Of a stretch of DNA of 64,000 nt, positions 36,496-44,941 are shown piece after piece. The stretch spans positions 1-64,000 of the forward strand of contig JAFVPD010000013.1 in assembly GCA_017505535.1 (NCBI GenBank). The letters are read 5' to 3'. This stretch comes from Muribaculaceae bacterium (GTDB lineage: Bacteria > Bacteroidota > Bacteroidia > Bacteroidales > Muribaculaceae). The position numbers and the translations under genes were made by a program. Numbering within the stretch: the first letter of the stretch is position 1; the number at the start of each line of letters is the position of its first letter. The notes below the pieces were generated by a model. The model made no database searches. It saw only the letters and a list, made by a program, of their open reading frames with translations, and had not been told where the DNA came from.

Positions 36496-36760
36496 CCAGC
36501 CACAGGTAGCCAACAACCTGAGTCTAAGCTTTTTCCACATAACTATGGGGGGGGTGATAACAAAAGACTTTGCAACTCACCCTTTCAGGACTCATTCTAA
36601 GGTATGAGATACTATATATTATGGTTGTCAGATGTCCAGATTAAATCTCTATGCATAATATAAACAGTATCTCTTACTTTTTATGGCTTTACAATTGGCT
36701 GGGAAATAACTATTTATTCTTTATCTAATTATTTTTTCAACAATTTTAAAGCATTTAATT
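36496..36760 (+). other. AT-rich spacer with a G8 tract and small hairpins
   Basis: Holds a run of eight G (36547-36554), GGGTGA/TCACCC (36552-36557/36577-36582), CTCAT/ATGAG (36591-36595/36604-36608) and a second copy of AACAGTATCTC (36663-36673; first copy 36264-36274). No gene, and no promoter with a full consensus, was seen. It could be the rest of a long leader for the gene at 36761. Confidence 0.4.
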
Positions 36761-37105
36761 ATGAAACAGACAACTTCTAAAAACAACAGCTCAAACCAAT
36801 CATCAGTTATCGTTCTCAACGCCGACAACACCACAACAATCCATTCTACGAAGGGCAAAAGTCGCGCTTTTACATCAAGAGTGGCAAAACAGCATCGTTG
36901 TGACCGCATCACCTCTCGACTCAGTCGAAATATCGCCCACTATGGCGTTACCATTGAAACTGACCACGCTCTCAACGTGTGTCTTTGGGGGCATGTTGAT
37001 AATGTCAACATTGTAGGACTCACAAAGTATCTCAATCTTGAACGCATCAAGATGAAAGATTTGCTCTTGTGGGACAACGGAGAATTTATGCTCATTTTAA
37101 AATAA
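36761..37105 (+). CDS. Orphan 114-aa protein, unknown
   Basis: I do not recognise this protein. The N-terminus is Ser/Thr/Asn-rich and polar (residues 1-35), followed by a basic segment with a predicted helix (KSRAFTSRVAKQHRCDRITS, SRLSRNIAHYGVTIETDHA) and a C-terminal part with Leu-rich strands (LNVCLWGHVDNVNIVGLTKY). No signal peptide or membrane segment: cytoplasmic. It is followed at once by a perfect terminator, and a palindromic region then precedes the second efflux operon. A regulatory role is suggested only by position and basic charge. Confidence 0.65.
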   Translation: MKQTTSKNNSSNQSSVIVLNADNTTTIHSTKGKSRAFTSRVAKQHRCDRITSRLSRNIAHYGVTIETDHALNVCLWGHVDNVNIVGLTKYLNLERIKMKDLLLWDNGEFMLILK

Positions 37106-37111
37106 CAGCAA

Positions 37112-37149
37112 TAAGGGCGATAAACAGCGATTTATCGCCCTTAATTTTT
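37112..37149 (+). terminator. Strong intrinsic terminator after the orphan gene
   Basis: AAGGGCGATAAA (37113-37124) with TTTATCGCCCTT (37131-37142), 6-nt loop, then AATTTTTC. Confidence 0.9.
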
Positions 37150-37185
37150 CCTCTGTGATTATTGAACTTTTAACGTTCCTCATCT

Positions 37186-37231
37186 GTTATTTATAATAAG
37201 GGACTTATAGAAATTCCCTATTATAAATAAC
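37186..37231. promoter_or_regulatory. Long inverted repeat before the second efflux operon
   Basis: GTTATTTATAATAAGGGA (37186-37203) pairs with TCCCTATTATAAATAAC (37215-37231) over 17 bp with a single bulged A; the loop is 11 nt. It ends 17 nt before the ATG at 37249. No T run follows, so it is not a normal terminator. It may be an operator for a dimeric repressor or a hairpin hiding the translation start. Confidence 0.6.
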
Positions 37232-37248
37232 TATATCTTCTAATTCCC

Positions 37249-38703
37249 ATGATTAAATTTATTATAACACTCTCTCTAATCTTGTGCCCGGCCATACCAC
37301 TCTCGGCACAAACCGATTTGGTCACACTCGATTCTTGTAGGGCAATGGCATTAAAACACAATCGCCAATTAAAAATCAAGCGTCTCAACATCAAAGCAGC
37401 CGATTATCAACACCAAGAAGCTACTGCCGCGTTTCTTCCTGCTATTGACTTTTCGGGAGGATATTCCTATAACCAGAAAAAACTATCGGTCTTTGATAGT
37501 GACCAACTACTTCCAACAAAAACTTTTAACCCGGCCACCGGCAATTATGAATTTAATCTGGTTAAAAATCCAACAACCGGAGAGCCAATAAAATCGCCCG
37601 ATGGGCAATATATCCCCGAGACAGTAGCTCTTATCCCCAAAGAATCCATGACCTACGACGTTCATAACGTATTCTTCGGAGCAATAACAATCTCTCAACC
37701 GATTTATATGGGCGGAAAAATTTTGGCAATGAACCGTCTCTCAAAATTTTCCCAAAAACTTGCCACAACTCTGCTTGACCACGAGACCGAAGAGGTTATC
37801 TGTGCCGTAGATGCCGCTTATTGGCAAGTCATCTCCCTGTCGGCTAAGCACAAATTGGCCTTGAGCTATATCACATTGCTCGATTCTCTGCGTATAAATG
37901 TAAATGCGATGCTCAACCAAGGAGTCGCAACAAAAGCCGATTTACTCAACATCGAGGTAAAGCTCAACCAGGCACAAGTCGATCTCGCTCGAGTGGAAAA
38001 TGCTTCTACCCTTGCACTAATGGCCCTTGCCAAAATCTGCGGTCTGGACCTTAACACCACCCTTTTGCTTCCCAACGAGCTCTCAGCAACGTCGCTCCTG
38101 CCTCAACCAAATATTAACGATAGCCTCAACCATGTTTTGGCTCGCCGTCCCGATTACCATGCACTTGAACTCGGAGTAAAAATGCGACAACAGCAAGAAC
38201 GCATCGCACTCTCTGAAATGCTCCCAAACGTGGCAATGGTGGGCGCCTATACATTTAGCAATCCAAACATGTTTGATGGATTCTCCAAACGCTTTGACGG
38301 CGCTTTTTCCATTGGAGCAATGGTAACCATTCCCATTTGGCATTGGGGTGGCGATTACAATAAATACCGCATTGCTAAAACCAACGTCAATATCGCGAAA
38401 CTTTCGCTCGACGAAGCTCGTGACAACATCGCCTTACAAGTTTCACAAGCCACACACAAAGCGCAAGAAGCACAAAAAACATTGATTGCCGCAACGACTC
38501 TACTTGACAAAGCCAATGAGAACTTGCGCATTGCCATGATTTCATTTAAAGAAGGGGTTATTCCCTCTTCCGATGTCATGGAGGCACAAACAGCCTGGCT
38601 CAGTGCTCAATCTCAACTGATTGATGCAAAAATCGAGGTGAGACTATGCAACCTTTATTTATCAAAAGCCCTTGGGACTTTACAATATGACACAAACTCT
38701 TAA
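37249..38703 (+). CDS. TolC-family outer-membrane efflux protein
   Basis: A 484-aa protein with signal peptide (MIKFIITLSLILCPAIPLSA). Two OEP repeats with coiled-coil helices (LDSLRINVNAMLNQGVATKA, MLNQGVATKADLLNIEVKLN, later ATTLLDKANENLRIAMISFK) and beta strands; FFGAITISQPIYMGG is the membrane-facing motif. First gene of a four-gene pump operon with adaptor and two ABC-2 permeases. Not closely similar to the first TolC of this window by eye. Confidence 0.9.
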   Translation: MIKFIITLSLILCPAIPLSAQTDLVTLDSCRAMALKHNRQLKIKRLNIKAADYQHQEATAAFLPAIDFSGGYSYNQKKLSVFDSDQLLPTKTFNPATGNYEFNLVKNPTTGEPIKSPDGQYIPETVALIPKESMTYDVHNVFFGAITISQPIYMGGKILAMNRLSKFSQKLATTLLDHETEEVICAVDAAYWQVISLSAKHKLALSYITLLDSLRINVNAMLNQGVATKADLLNIEVKLNQAQVDLARVENASTLALMALAKICGLDLNTTLLLPNELSATSLLPQPNINDSLNHVLARRPDYHALELGVKMRQQQERIALSEMLPNVAMVGAYTFSNPNMFDGFSKRFDGAFSIGAMVTIPIWHWGGDYNKYRIAKTNVNIAKLSLDEARDNIALQVSQATHKAQEAQKTLIAATTLLDKANENLRIAMISFKEGVIPSSDVMEAQTAWLSAQSQLIDAKIEVRLCNLYLSKALGTLQYDTNS

Positions 38704-38716
38704 ATAACTCATAATC

Positions 38717-39721
38717 ATGGATACCATCACAAAAAAAGAAGAACGCCGATTATTGTTAATATTGGGAGCCGTGATTGCCTCCTTGGCTCTTATTGCCATT
38801 ATTGGTTTTATATTTCTGTCGCCGCCACAACCCATCGTTGAAGGGCAAGCCGAGGCAACCGCTATCAGAATCTCAGGAATGCTTCCGGGAAGAGTGGCTC
38901 ATATATATGCCACTGAAGGCTCTCAAGTAAAAGCCGGAGACACTCTCGTGCACATTTACTCAGCTTCGGCCGAGGCAAAACTCGCTCAAGCCGAAGCAAT
39001 GGAGGCGGCAGCTGCCGCCCAAAACAAAAAAATCAATGCCGGCACCCGCTCTCAGGTAAAACAGAGCGCCTACGACATTTGGCAACAGGCCATTGCAGCC
39101 AAAGAGATTGCTAAAAAAACCTATGAGCGCATGGAATCACTTTATGCCCAAGACGTAATCTCGGAACAAAAAAGAGATGAAGCATTAGCAGCATACCAAG
39201 CGGCACAAGCAGCCGAAGGTGCGGCTCATAGCCAATACACCCTAGCATTAGAGGGGGCTCAACAAGAGGACAAATCAAGCGCCATAGCAATTGTTGATGC
39301 TGCTCGTGGCTCGGTAAAAGAGGTTGAATCGGTGTTGAACGACCAATATCTCACAGCACCATGCGACGGAGTGATTGATGAAGTCTATCCCAACGAAGGC
39401 GAATTGGTTGCCACAGGGACTCCGATCATGAGCCTACTCAAAAACGATGATATGTGGGTTACATTCAATGTGAGAGAAGAACTGCTCAACGATTTACCCA
39501 TTGGAGACACTATCTCTATTATGATACCGGCGCTTAATCGCACCAAAACAAAGGCGCAAGTGTTCTATTCACGAGACATGGGGACTTATGCCATATGGCG
39601 TGCAACAAAAGCCTCCGGACAGTGGGATAGTCGCACTTTTATGATTAAAGCTCGACCTCTTGAGCCCATTGACAACCTACGTCCCGGAATGACCATCATC
39701 TACAATCCGCCTCAAAAATGA
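38717..39721 (+). CDS. HlyD/EmrA-type membrane-fusion adaptor
   Basis: A 334-aa adaptor with one N-terminal helix (about 14-34). Lipoyl halves MLPGRVAHIYATEGSQVKAG and APCDGVIDEVYPNEGELVAT flank a coiled-coil hairpin rich in Ala/Glu/Lys (about 85-195). A beta-barrel domain ends in a stretch containing RPLEPIDNLRPGMTIIYNPP. It joins the ABC-2 permeases to TolC. The start is 13 nt after TolC; the stop overlaps the permease start. Confidence 0.9.
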   Translation: MDTITKKEERRLLLILGAVIASLALIAIIGFIFLSPPQPIVEGQAEATAIRISGMLPGRVAHIYATEGSQVKAGDTLVHIYSASAEAKLAQAEAMEAAAAAQNKKINAGTRSQVKQSAYDIWQQAIAAKEIAKKTYERMESLYAQDVISEQKRDEALAAYQAAQAAEGAAHSQYTLALEGAQQEDKSSAIAIVDAARGSVKEVESVLNDQYLTAPCDGVIDEVYPNEGELVATGTPIMSLLKNDDMWVTFNVREELLNDLPIGDTISIMIPALNRTKTKAQVFYSRDMGTYAIWRATKASGQWDSRTFMIKARPLEPIDNLRPGMTIIYNPPQK

Positions 39722-40884
39722 TTTTTGCCACTGTAATATCTTCGCTAAAACGCGAATTTAGAAACTTAATATCGCGTCGCATCTATTTTGCCACAATGAT
39801 TGTTGTGCCAATTGCCTCGGCGTGTTTTCTTCTGAGTTTGCTTGGCGATGGATTACCCGTAAAAACACCTGTTGCGGTTGTCGATCTTGACAATTCAACA
39901 ATGTCTCGACAACTCACACGCACACTTTCAGCCCTACAATCGGTTGACGTTGCCTATCGCTATCCCAATTTCAACGAAGCGATGAATCAACTACAAGAAG
40001 GTAACATCTATGGATTTTTCCTCATACCCGAAGATTTTGAGCGTGAAGCCACAAGCAACCTCGCGCCCACTCTTTCCTATTTCTGCAATATGTCCTACTA
40101 TATTCCGGGAACACTCTCTTTTAAAGGATTTAAGACAATGGCAGTAAGCACCTCGGGCTCGATCGTGAGCGCTCAATTATTGGGGGTTGGCGCCGAAGAA
40201 GGCCAAGTTGATACCATTCTTCAACCAATTGTCATACAGGAACACCCTCTTAACAATCCGTGGTCCAATTACTCGATATATCTCTGCAACTCATTCATTC
40301 CCGGCATTATTGCTCTAATGGTCCTATTAGTAACGGTATTCTCGGTTTGCAGCGAGATAAAAAACTCAACGTCTCCTCAATGGCTTCATACGGCCGGAAA
40401 TTCTATTTACATTGCACTTTTGGGAAAACTGTTGCCTCACACATTAATTTTCTCAACCGTAGCTATAATGTGTCAATCGCTCATGTATGGCTACAACCAC
40501 TTCCCACTTAACTGCAATGCACTCACGATTATCTCGGCAATGATGTTATTGGTGATTGCATGTCAGTCGGTCGGTTTAATCGTATGCTGCATCATGCCAA
40601 ATTTGCGTCTTGCCCTGAGCATTGTGTCTCTGTTAGGTATTTTATCATTTTCTATCACCGGATTCTCATTCCCGGTAGAGAGCATGTATGGAGCTATCGG
40701 CATCTTCAGCTATCTGATTCCGGTGAGGCATTACTTTTTGATATACATCGACCAAGCCCTCAATGGCATTGACATCTATTACTCTCGATGGCAATTTGTA
40801 TCACTTGTGATATACCCCATCATTGCCTGCTTCCTTGTTCCACTACTAAAACGCCGATTGTCTCACCCCATTTATGTCCCATAG
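39718..40884 (+). CDS. ABC-2 type permease, first of two
   Basis: A 388-aa protein: an N-terminal cytoplasmic stretch (LKREFRNLISRRIYFA), one helix (about 22-40), a large extracytoplasmic domain (about 45-185; PVAVVDLDNSTMSRQLTRTL), then five hydrophobic segments of the ABC2_membrane_3 domain. The overlap with the HlyD gene (ATGA) couples them. No nucleotide-binding domain is fused. It pairs with the next gene, a paralogue. Confidence 0.9.
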   Translation: MIFATVISSLKREFRNLISRRIYFATMIVVPIASACFLLSLLGDGLPVKTPVAVVDLDNSTMSRQLTRTLSALQSVDVAYRYPNFNEAMNQLQEGNIYGFFLIPEDFEREATSNLAPTLSYFCNMSYYIPGTLSFKGFKTMAVSTSGSIVSAQLLGVGAEEGQVDTILQPIVIQEHPLNNPWSNYSIYLCNSFIPGIIALMVLLVTVFSVCSEIKNSTSPQWLHTAGNSIYIALLGKLLPHTLIFSTVAIMCQSLMYGYNHFPLNCNALTIISAMMLLVIACQSVGLIVCCIMPNLRLALSIVSLLGILSFSITGFSFPVESMYGAIGIFSYLIPVRHYFLIYIDQALNGIDIYYSRWQFVSLVIYPIIACFLVPLLKRRLSHPIYVP

Positions 40885-40887
40885 CTC

Positions 40888-42072
40888 ATGAATCAATCAT
40901 CTTTCAAACAATGGAGCTCGGCTCTACTAAAAGTGTGGACACGAGAATTTGTACTTGTATTTAGCGATATCGGAGTACTACTTTTTTTCATCTTACTCCC
41001 CACTATATATCCGTTAATATACACGCTCATATACAACCCCGAAGTTGTGCACGATATCCCGGTTGCAGTGGTTGACAACTGTCGTTCAACCAATAGCCGA
41101 CAATTTGTGCGCATGGCCGATGCCACCGAGGCCATTCACATTGTGGGATATGCCGCCTCCATCAGTGAAGCACGCGAGTGGAAAAATGAGAAAGCCTGCT
41201 ATGGAGTCCTTTTAATTCCACACGATTTTGACCGCAACTTGAACACCCATCAACAGGCCACCATTGAATTTTATTGCGACATGAGTTTATTGATACGCTA
41301 TCGGGCATTTGTTTCATCATTGACCTCCTTGTCGCTTGCCTATGGAGCACAGGTCAGACATCAACAATACTCTCTTCCATCATCTACCCCCGTTAATAGC
41401 CATGCTGTTTTTACCGGCAATCCGTCCGAAGGATTTGCCTCATTCTTGATTCCAGGAATACTCATTCTCATTATACAACAAAGCCTTATTCTGGGCATTT
41501 CAATGCTTGGAGGAGGGAGAGCTGAACGTCGGAAAATAAATGGGAATTCCGATCCGTTGACCATCATCGCACCTTCATCAGCCTCTATATTAGGCAAGGC
41601 CCTCTGCTACACCGTCATATATATCCCTTTGGTGCTATACATGTTGCTTTTTATTCCTACAATATTCAATCTACCTCGCTCCACGAATATTATCGACATT
41701 ATACTCATGAGTTTGCCTCTCCTACTCTCGTCGTCATTCATGGGATTGAGCGTGCAAAAACTATCATCGGAACGAGAATCCTCCATGCTCGTCATAGTGT
41801 TCACCTCAGTTATTTTCATCTTCCTATCGGGACTCACATGGCCCCGTTATGCCATGTCGCCAATATGGTATGGCATAAGTTCTCTAATTCCGGCAACATG
41901 GGGAATTGAAGCATTCGTAAATATAAACTCGATGGGGGCCAATCTCAACCTAACCGCCACCCCTTATTTAATGCTATGGGGCCTAACGCTTGCTTACTAC
42001 ACTCTCGCAATTGTCATAGAAACGCACAATAAGAAATCAGCAAAAGCGATTAGCAGCGTTAACAAACATTAA
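40888..42072 (+). CDS. ABC-2 type permease, second of two
   Basis: A 394-aa paralogue with the same plan (LKVWTREFVLVFSDIGVLLF N-terminal helix, extracytoplasmic domain with PVAVVDNCRSTNSRQFVRMA, then about five helices with ASFLIPGILILIIQQSLILG). Starts 3 nt after the first. No ATP-binding gene follows: the next gene is preceded by its own promoter. Either an ATPase encoded elsewhere powers the pair or the pair works without one. Confidence 0.9.
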   Translation: MNQSSFKQWSSALLKVWTREFVLVFSDIGVLLFFILLPTIYPLIYTLIYNPEVVHDIPVAVVDNCRSTNSRQFVRMADATEAIHIVGYAASISEAREWKNEKACYGVLLIPHDFDRNLNTHQQATIEFYCDMSLLIRYRAFVSSLTSLSLAYGAQVRHQQYSLPSSTPVNSHAVFTGNPSEGFASFLIPGILILIIQQSLILGISMLGGGRAERRKINGNSDPLTIIAPSSASILGKALCYTVIYIPLVLYMLLFIPTIFNLPRSTNIIDIILMSLPLLLSSSFMGLSVQKLSSERESSMLVIVFTSVIFIFLSGLTWPRYAMSPIWYGISSLIPATWGIEAFVNINSMGANLNLTATPYLMLWGLTLAYYTLAIVIETHNKKSAKAISSVNKH

Positions 42073-42161
42073 TTACCATATAATATAGCCAAAATCTCTC
42101 CTATTTGCTATAAACAATACAGGATTTTAAATAAACTGTTACAACATAAGGATTATTTACG

Positions 42162-42169
42162 TAATTTTG
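42162..42169 (+). promoter_or_regulatory. -7 element upstream of the 140-aa exported protein
   Basis: TAATTTTG with TGTT at 42137-42140 (21-nt spacer) as a weak -33. About 27 nt before the ATG. Confidence 0.5.
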
Positions 42170-42195
42170 TATTTAATACTAACTCTACAATAATC

Positions 42196-42618
42196 ATGAA
42201 GCACAAAATAATTCTACTATTTGCGGCATTACTCTGTTCAGTAATGGCGGTAGCTCAAGAAGTGAGCCCCGAGACATTAGCCAAACGTCAAAAACGTAAA
42301 AACCTCACAGTCACCGAATGGAACACCGATTCCAAAGGTCGCAACCGCTGGATGGACCACTTGACAATATATGATGAACAAGGCCGCAAAATCGAAGAGA
42401 TAGAATATGCATCATACGGCCAACGTGAACGCGTCGTTACTACATACGGCGATAACGGATTGGTGGCCAAAGAAATCGTATATAACGACCGCAATAAACC
42501 GGTGCGCATTCGCAAATATGAATATAACGCCGACGGCACTAAGAAAAAACAATACAACTATTTGCCCAATGGCAAACTGTATTCCATCAAAGAATACAAT
42601 TATAAATTTGAGGAATAG
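42196..42618 (+). CDS. Small exported protein with YD-like repeats
   Basis: A 140-aa protein with signal peptide (MKHKIILLFAALLCSVMAVA). The mature part repeats short beta-hairpin units (WMDHLTIYDEQGRKIEEIEY, VVTTYGDNGLVAKEIVYNDR, KPVRIRKYEYNADGTKKK) like the YD or Rhs-type hairpins of secreted proteins. It is too short to be a toxin core. Function unknown. It precedes the VTC operon; cotranscription is possible (22 nt gap). Confidence 0.75.
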   Translation: MKHKIILLFAALLCSVMAVAQEVSPETLAKRQKRKNLTVTEWNTDSKGRNRWMDHLTIYDEQGRKIEEIEYASYGQRERVVTTYGDNGLVAKEIVYNDRNKPVRIRKYEYNADGTKKKQYNYLPNGKLYSIKEYNYKFEE

Positions 42619-42640
42619 ATCCCGATAATCAGTGCCATAA

Positions 42641-43438
42641 ATGGAATCGACCCCCATTACCGAATCAGCCATCTACGATACAATGCAACGCATCACCCTC
42701 AGTGAAATGAAGGCGGTGAAACTCATGAATCGTACCGACACAAAATTTGTGGCTCCTCGGTGTGCTTTGGCTGAAATTCTCTCTCGAGCAAAAGAGATGG
42801 GATACATGGTACAATATACCAATGGGGTATTATCAAGTTATTCAACCATATACTTTGACACTCACGATCTTGAGATGTACACGATGCACCACAATCGCAA
42901 GTTACGACGTCAAAAGATTCGTTGTCGCACATATGTCGAATCAAAATTATCGTTCCTTGAAATTAAAAATAAGAATAACAAAGGGCGCACGAAAAAAATT
43001 CGCATCACGGTAGATGAATCCGATTCCATCGCTCTTAGGCAAAACGATGAGGCTATTGACTTTGTTAATTCAAACACTAAATATCGGTTTAACGAGCTTG
43101 TTCCGGCATTAACCACTGAATTTTCACGCATCACACTTGTTAATCCCGAGAAAACCGAACGCATTACAATTGACCTAAACGTAAGCTTCTACAACTTTTT
43201 CAACAAACAATGTGGCAATCTCAAACCCATCATCATCATTGAGCTTAAACAAGATGGACGCTACGTGTCAACAATGCGACAAATTTTGCGTGATCTGCGC
43301 ATCATGCCCTTGAAAATGAGCAAATATTGCATGGGCACAGTCATCACAACAACAAATCCTAACGTAAAGACCAATCGTTTCAAGATAAAACTAAAGAAAA
43401 TAAAAAAACTTTCATCACAGAATTATGATAGAATTTGA
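42641..43438 (+). CDS. VTC-domain polyphosphate polymerase-like protein
   Basis: A 265-aa protein of the CYTH-like VTC superfamily. NRTDTKFVAP near the N-terminus, the basic tunnel strand RKLRRQKIRCRTYVESKLSF, LEIKNKNNKGRTKKIRI, RITIDLNVSFYNF and IIIELKQDG with acidic metal ligands, ending MSKYCMGTV. VTC proteins of eukaryotes synthesise polyphosphate from ATP; bacterial members are often linked to DUF4956 membrane proteins, as here. The start of the partner overlaps its end. Activity is inferred. Confidence 0.87.
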   Translation: MESTPITESAIYDTMQRITLSEMKAVKLMNRTDTKFVAPRCALAEILSRAKEMGYMVQYTNGVLSSYSTIYFDTHDLEMYTMHHNRKLRRQKIRCRTYVESKLSFLEIKNKNNKGRTKKIRITVDESDSIALRQNDEAIDFVNSNTKYRFNELVPALTTEFSRITLVNPEKTERITIDLNVSFYNFFNKQCGNLKPIIIIELKQDGRYVSTMRQILRDLRIMPLKMSKYCMGTVITTTNPNVKTNRFKIKLKKIKKLSSQNYDRI

Positions 43439-44144
43439 AGAATTTGACCAAAGCATAGCCGATGAATTTGGCTATCCAGGAGATACCGTAGTGAGCATGT
43501 TTGGCGCTCCACTTTGGAATGCCGAAGAAATGTGGCACATGTTGTTACGTTTCAGTTTCCACATGCTTGTGTGTTTCATAATGATTCATTTTTGCTACTA
43601 CCGCAAAAACCGAAATCGCGAATACTACAAATCTCTGATATTTTTCTCTGCAGGAATGTTCCTACTGCTTTTCCTCTTGGAAAGCATCAAACTGCAGATA
43701 GGACTCACACTTGGTCTGTTGGCAATATTTGGCGTTATACGTTATCGCACCGAGACAGTGCCCATCAAGGAAATGACCTATCTTTTTATGGTTATTGCCA
43801 TATCGGTAATCAATGGATTGTCGCTCAGCGTTTCTTATGCTGTTTTAGGAGCTACTAATCTTTTGATTCTGCTCATCGTGGGATTCTTTGAATTTCAAAA
43901 ATTTTTATCAAGCACAAGCTCTAAACTCATTTTGTATGACCGCATTGAACTCATCACTCCCGACAAACACGATGAGTTGATGGCCGACCTTTGCAAACGC
44001 ACAGGGCTTAATATCGAAAAGATAGAAATCGGACACATTGATTTTCTACGCGATGCAGCATTCATCAGAGTTTACTACCCCGGTGGAACTGAAACATCAA
44101 ATACTGCTCTAAATAATATCACAAAACTTAAACCCGAATTATAA
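43425..44144 (+). CDS. DUF4956 membrane protein, VTC partner
   Basis: A 239-aa protein with about four helices (about 40-60, 75-95, 95-115, 130-150). Family motif LQIGLTLGLLAIFGVIRYRT then ETVPIKEMTYLFMVIAISVI; C-terminal soluble domain (KLILYDRIELITPDKHDELM). The DUF4956 family is regularly found beside bacterial VTC proteins and probably forms the membrane part of a polyphosphate-making or -moving complex. It overlaps the VTC gene and abuts the DUF2490 gene. Confidence 0.9.
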   Translation: MIEFEEFDQSIADEFGYPGDTVVSMFGAPLWNAEEMWHMLLRFSFHMLVCFIMIHFCYYRKNRNREYYKSLIFFSAGMFLLLFLLESIKLQIGLTLGLLAIFGVIRYRTETVPIKEMTYLFMVIAISVINGLSLSVSYAVLGATNLLILLIVGFFEFQKFLSSTSSKLILYDRIELITPDKHDELMADLCKRTGLNIEKIEIGHIDFLRDAAFIRVYYPGGTETSNTALNNITKLKPEL

Positions 44145-44941
44145 TGAAAGTTTTACGCTCTATACTAATAGGAATTCTCCTTGCCACTGCATTTTCTGCA
44201 TCGGCACAAGAAGTGCCTGTATATGAAACAACCGACAATGATTTTCAATTTCGTGCAGGTTGGGCCATCACAAAAAGTCTCTCTCGAAAAGTAAATCTTG
44301 AATGGAGCGAAGAGTTTCGCATCAGAGACACTTTTGGAGCATTTGATCGCATGTATTCTGAGCTTGGAGTTGAATACACTGCTCTTGATTGGCTCAAAAT
44401 ACAAGGCCGCTATACCCACATGCTCATAAATCAAGAAGGAAAGAACAAAACAAACAATAAAGGATATTGGGAAAATCGTCATCGCGGAACTTTGGGCGTG
44501 ACATTCTACTACAAGACTTATTACAATTGGCGCTTCAGCCTTCGTGAACTTGCCCAAGTTACATTCCTCGACAAGGAGGTGCATGGCTATAAACTTTATG
44601 ACGAGGGCGAGAAATCCAATCCCAAATGGGTGCTAAAAAGCCGTCTGAAAGCCGAATACACGTTCCGCCACATTCCCATCATTCCCTATGCCTATGTTGA
44701 GATTGCCAATACTCTAAACGCGCCCAAACACGCAGGAAACGAGTATATCGAGAAAGTGCGCTCGGCAATAGGCTGCGAGTATCGATTTGACCGACGCAAT
44801 AGCATCGACATCTATTATCGTTTTGACTATGAATTCAACAAAGATGTTAATATAGGTGCAAACTCAGGACAATTCAAGGATTTGACAAAAGAAACAACAT
44901 TTGTAAACATCATAGGTGTAAACTACAAATTTAAATTCTAA
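44144..44941 (+). CDS. DUF2490 outer-membrane beta-barrel protein
   Basis: A 265-aa exported protein (signal peptide MKVLRSILIGILLATAFSAS, cleavage near SAQ). Amphipathic beta strands alternate (VNLEWSEEFRIRDTFGAFDR, RYTHMLINQEGKNK, RNSIDIYYRFDYEFNKD) and the chain ends in aromatic-Lys-Phe, as in outer-membrane barrels. DUF2490 function is unknown. Overlaps DUF4956 by one base, so the three genes form a unit; the terminal gene overlaps the convergent queG by 4 nt. Confidence 0.88.
   Translation: MKVLRSILIGILLATAFSASAQEVPVYETTDNDFQFRAGWAITKSLSRKVNLEWSEEFRIRDTFGAFDRMYSELGVEYTALDWLKIQGRYTHMLINQEGKNKTNNKGYWENRHRGTLGVTFYYKTYYNWRFSLRELAQVTFLDKEVHGYKLYDEGEKSNPKWVLKSRLKAEYTFRHIPIIPYAYVEIANTLNAPKHAGNEYIEKVRSAIGCEYRFDRRNSIDIYYRFDYEFNKDVNIGANSGQFKDLTKETTFVNIIGVNYKFKF

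Noticed and set aside
36547-36620. TPP or other riboswitch near the G8 tract
   Set aside because: ACCCTTT and a G run recall a TPP element, but the conserved CTGAGA and other core motifs are missing.
34920-37250. CRISPR array or phage remnant in the AT-rich accessory stretch
   Set aside because: No regularly spaced repeats, cas genes, integrase or capsid-like genes were seen; only isolated repeats and small genes.
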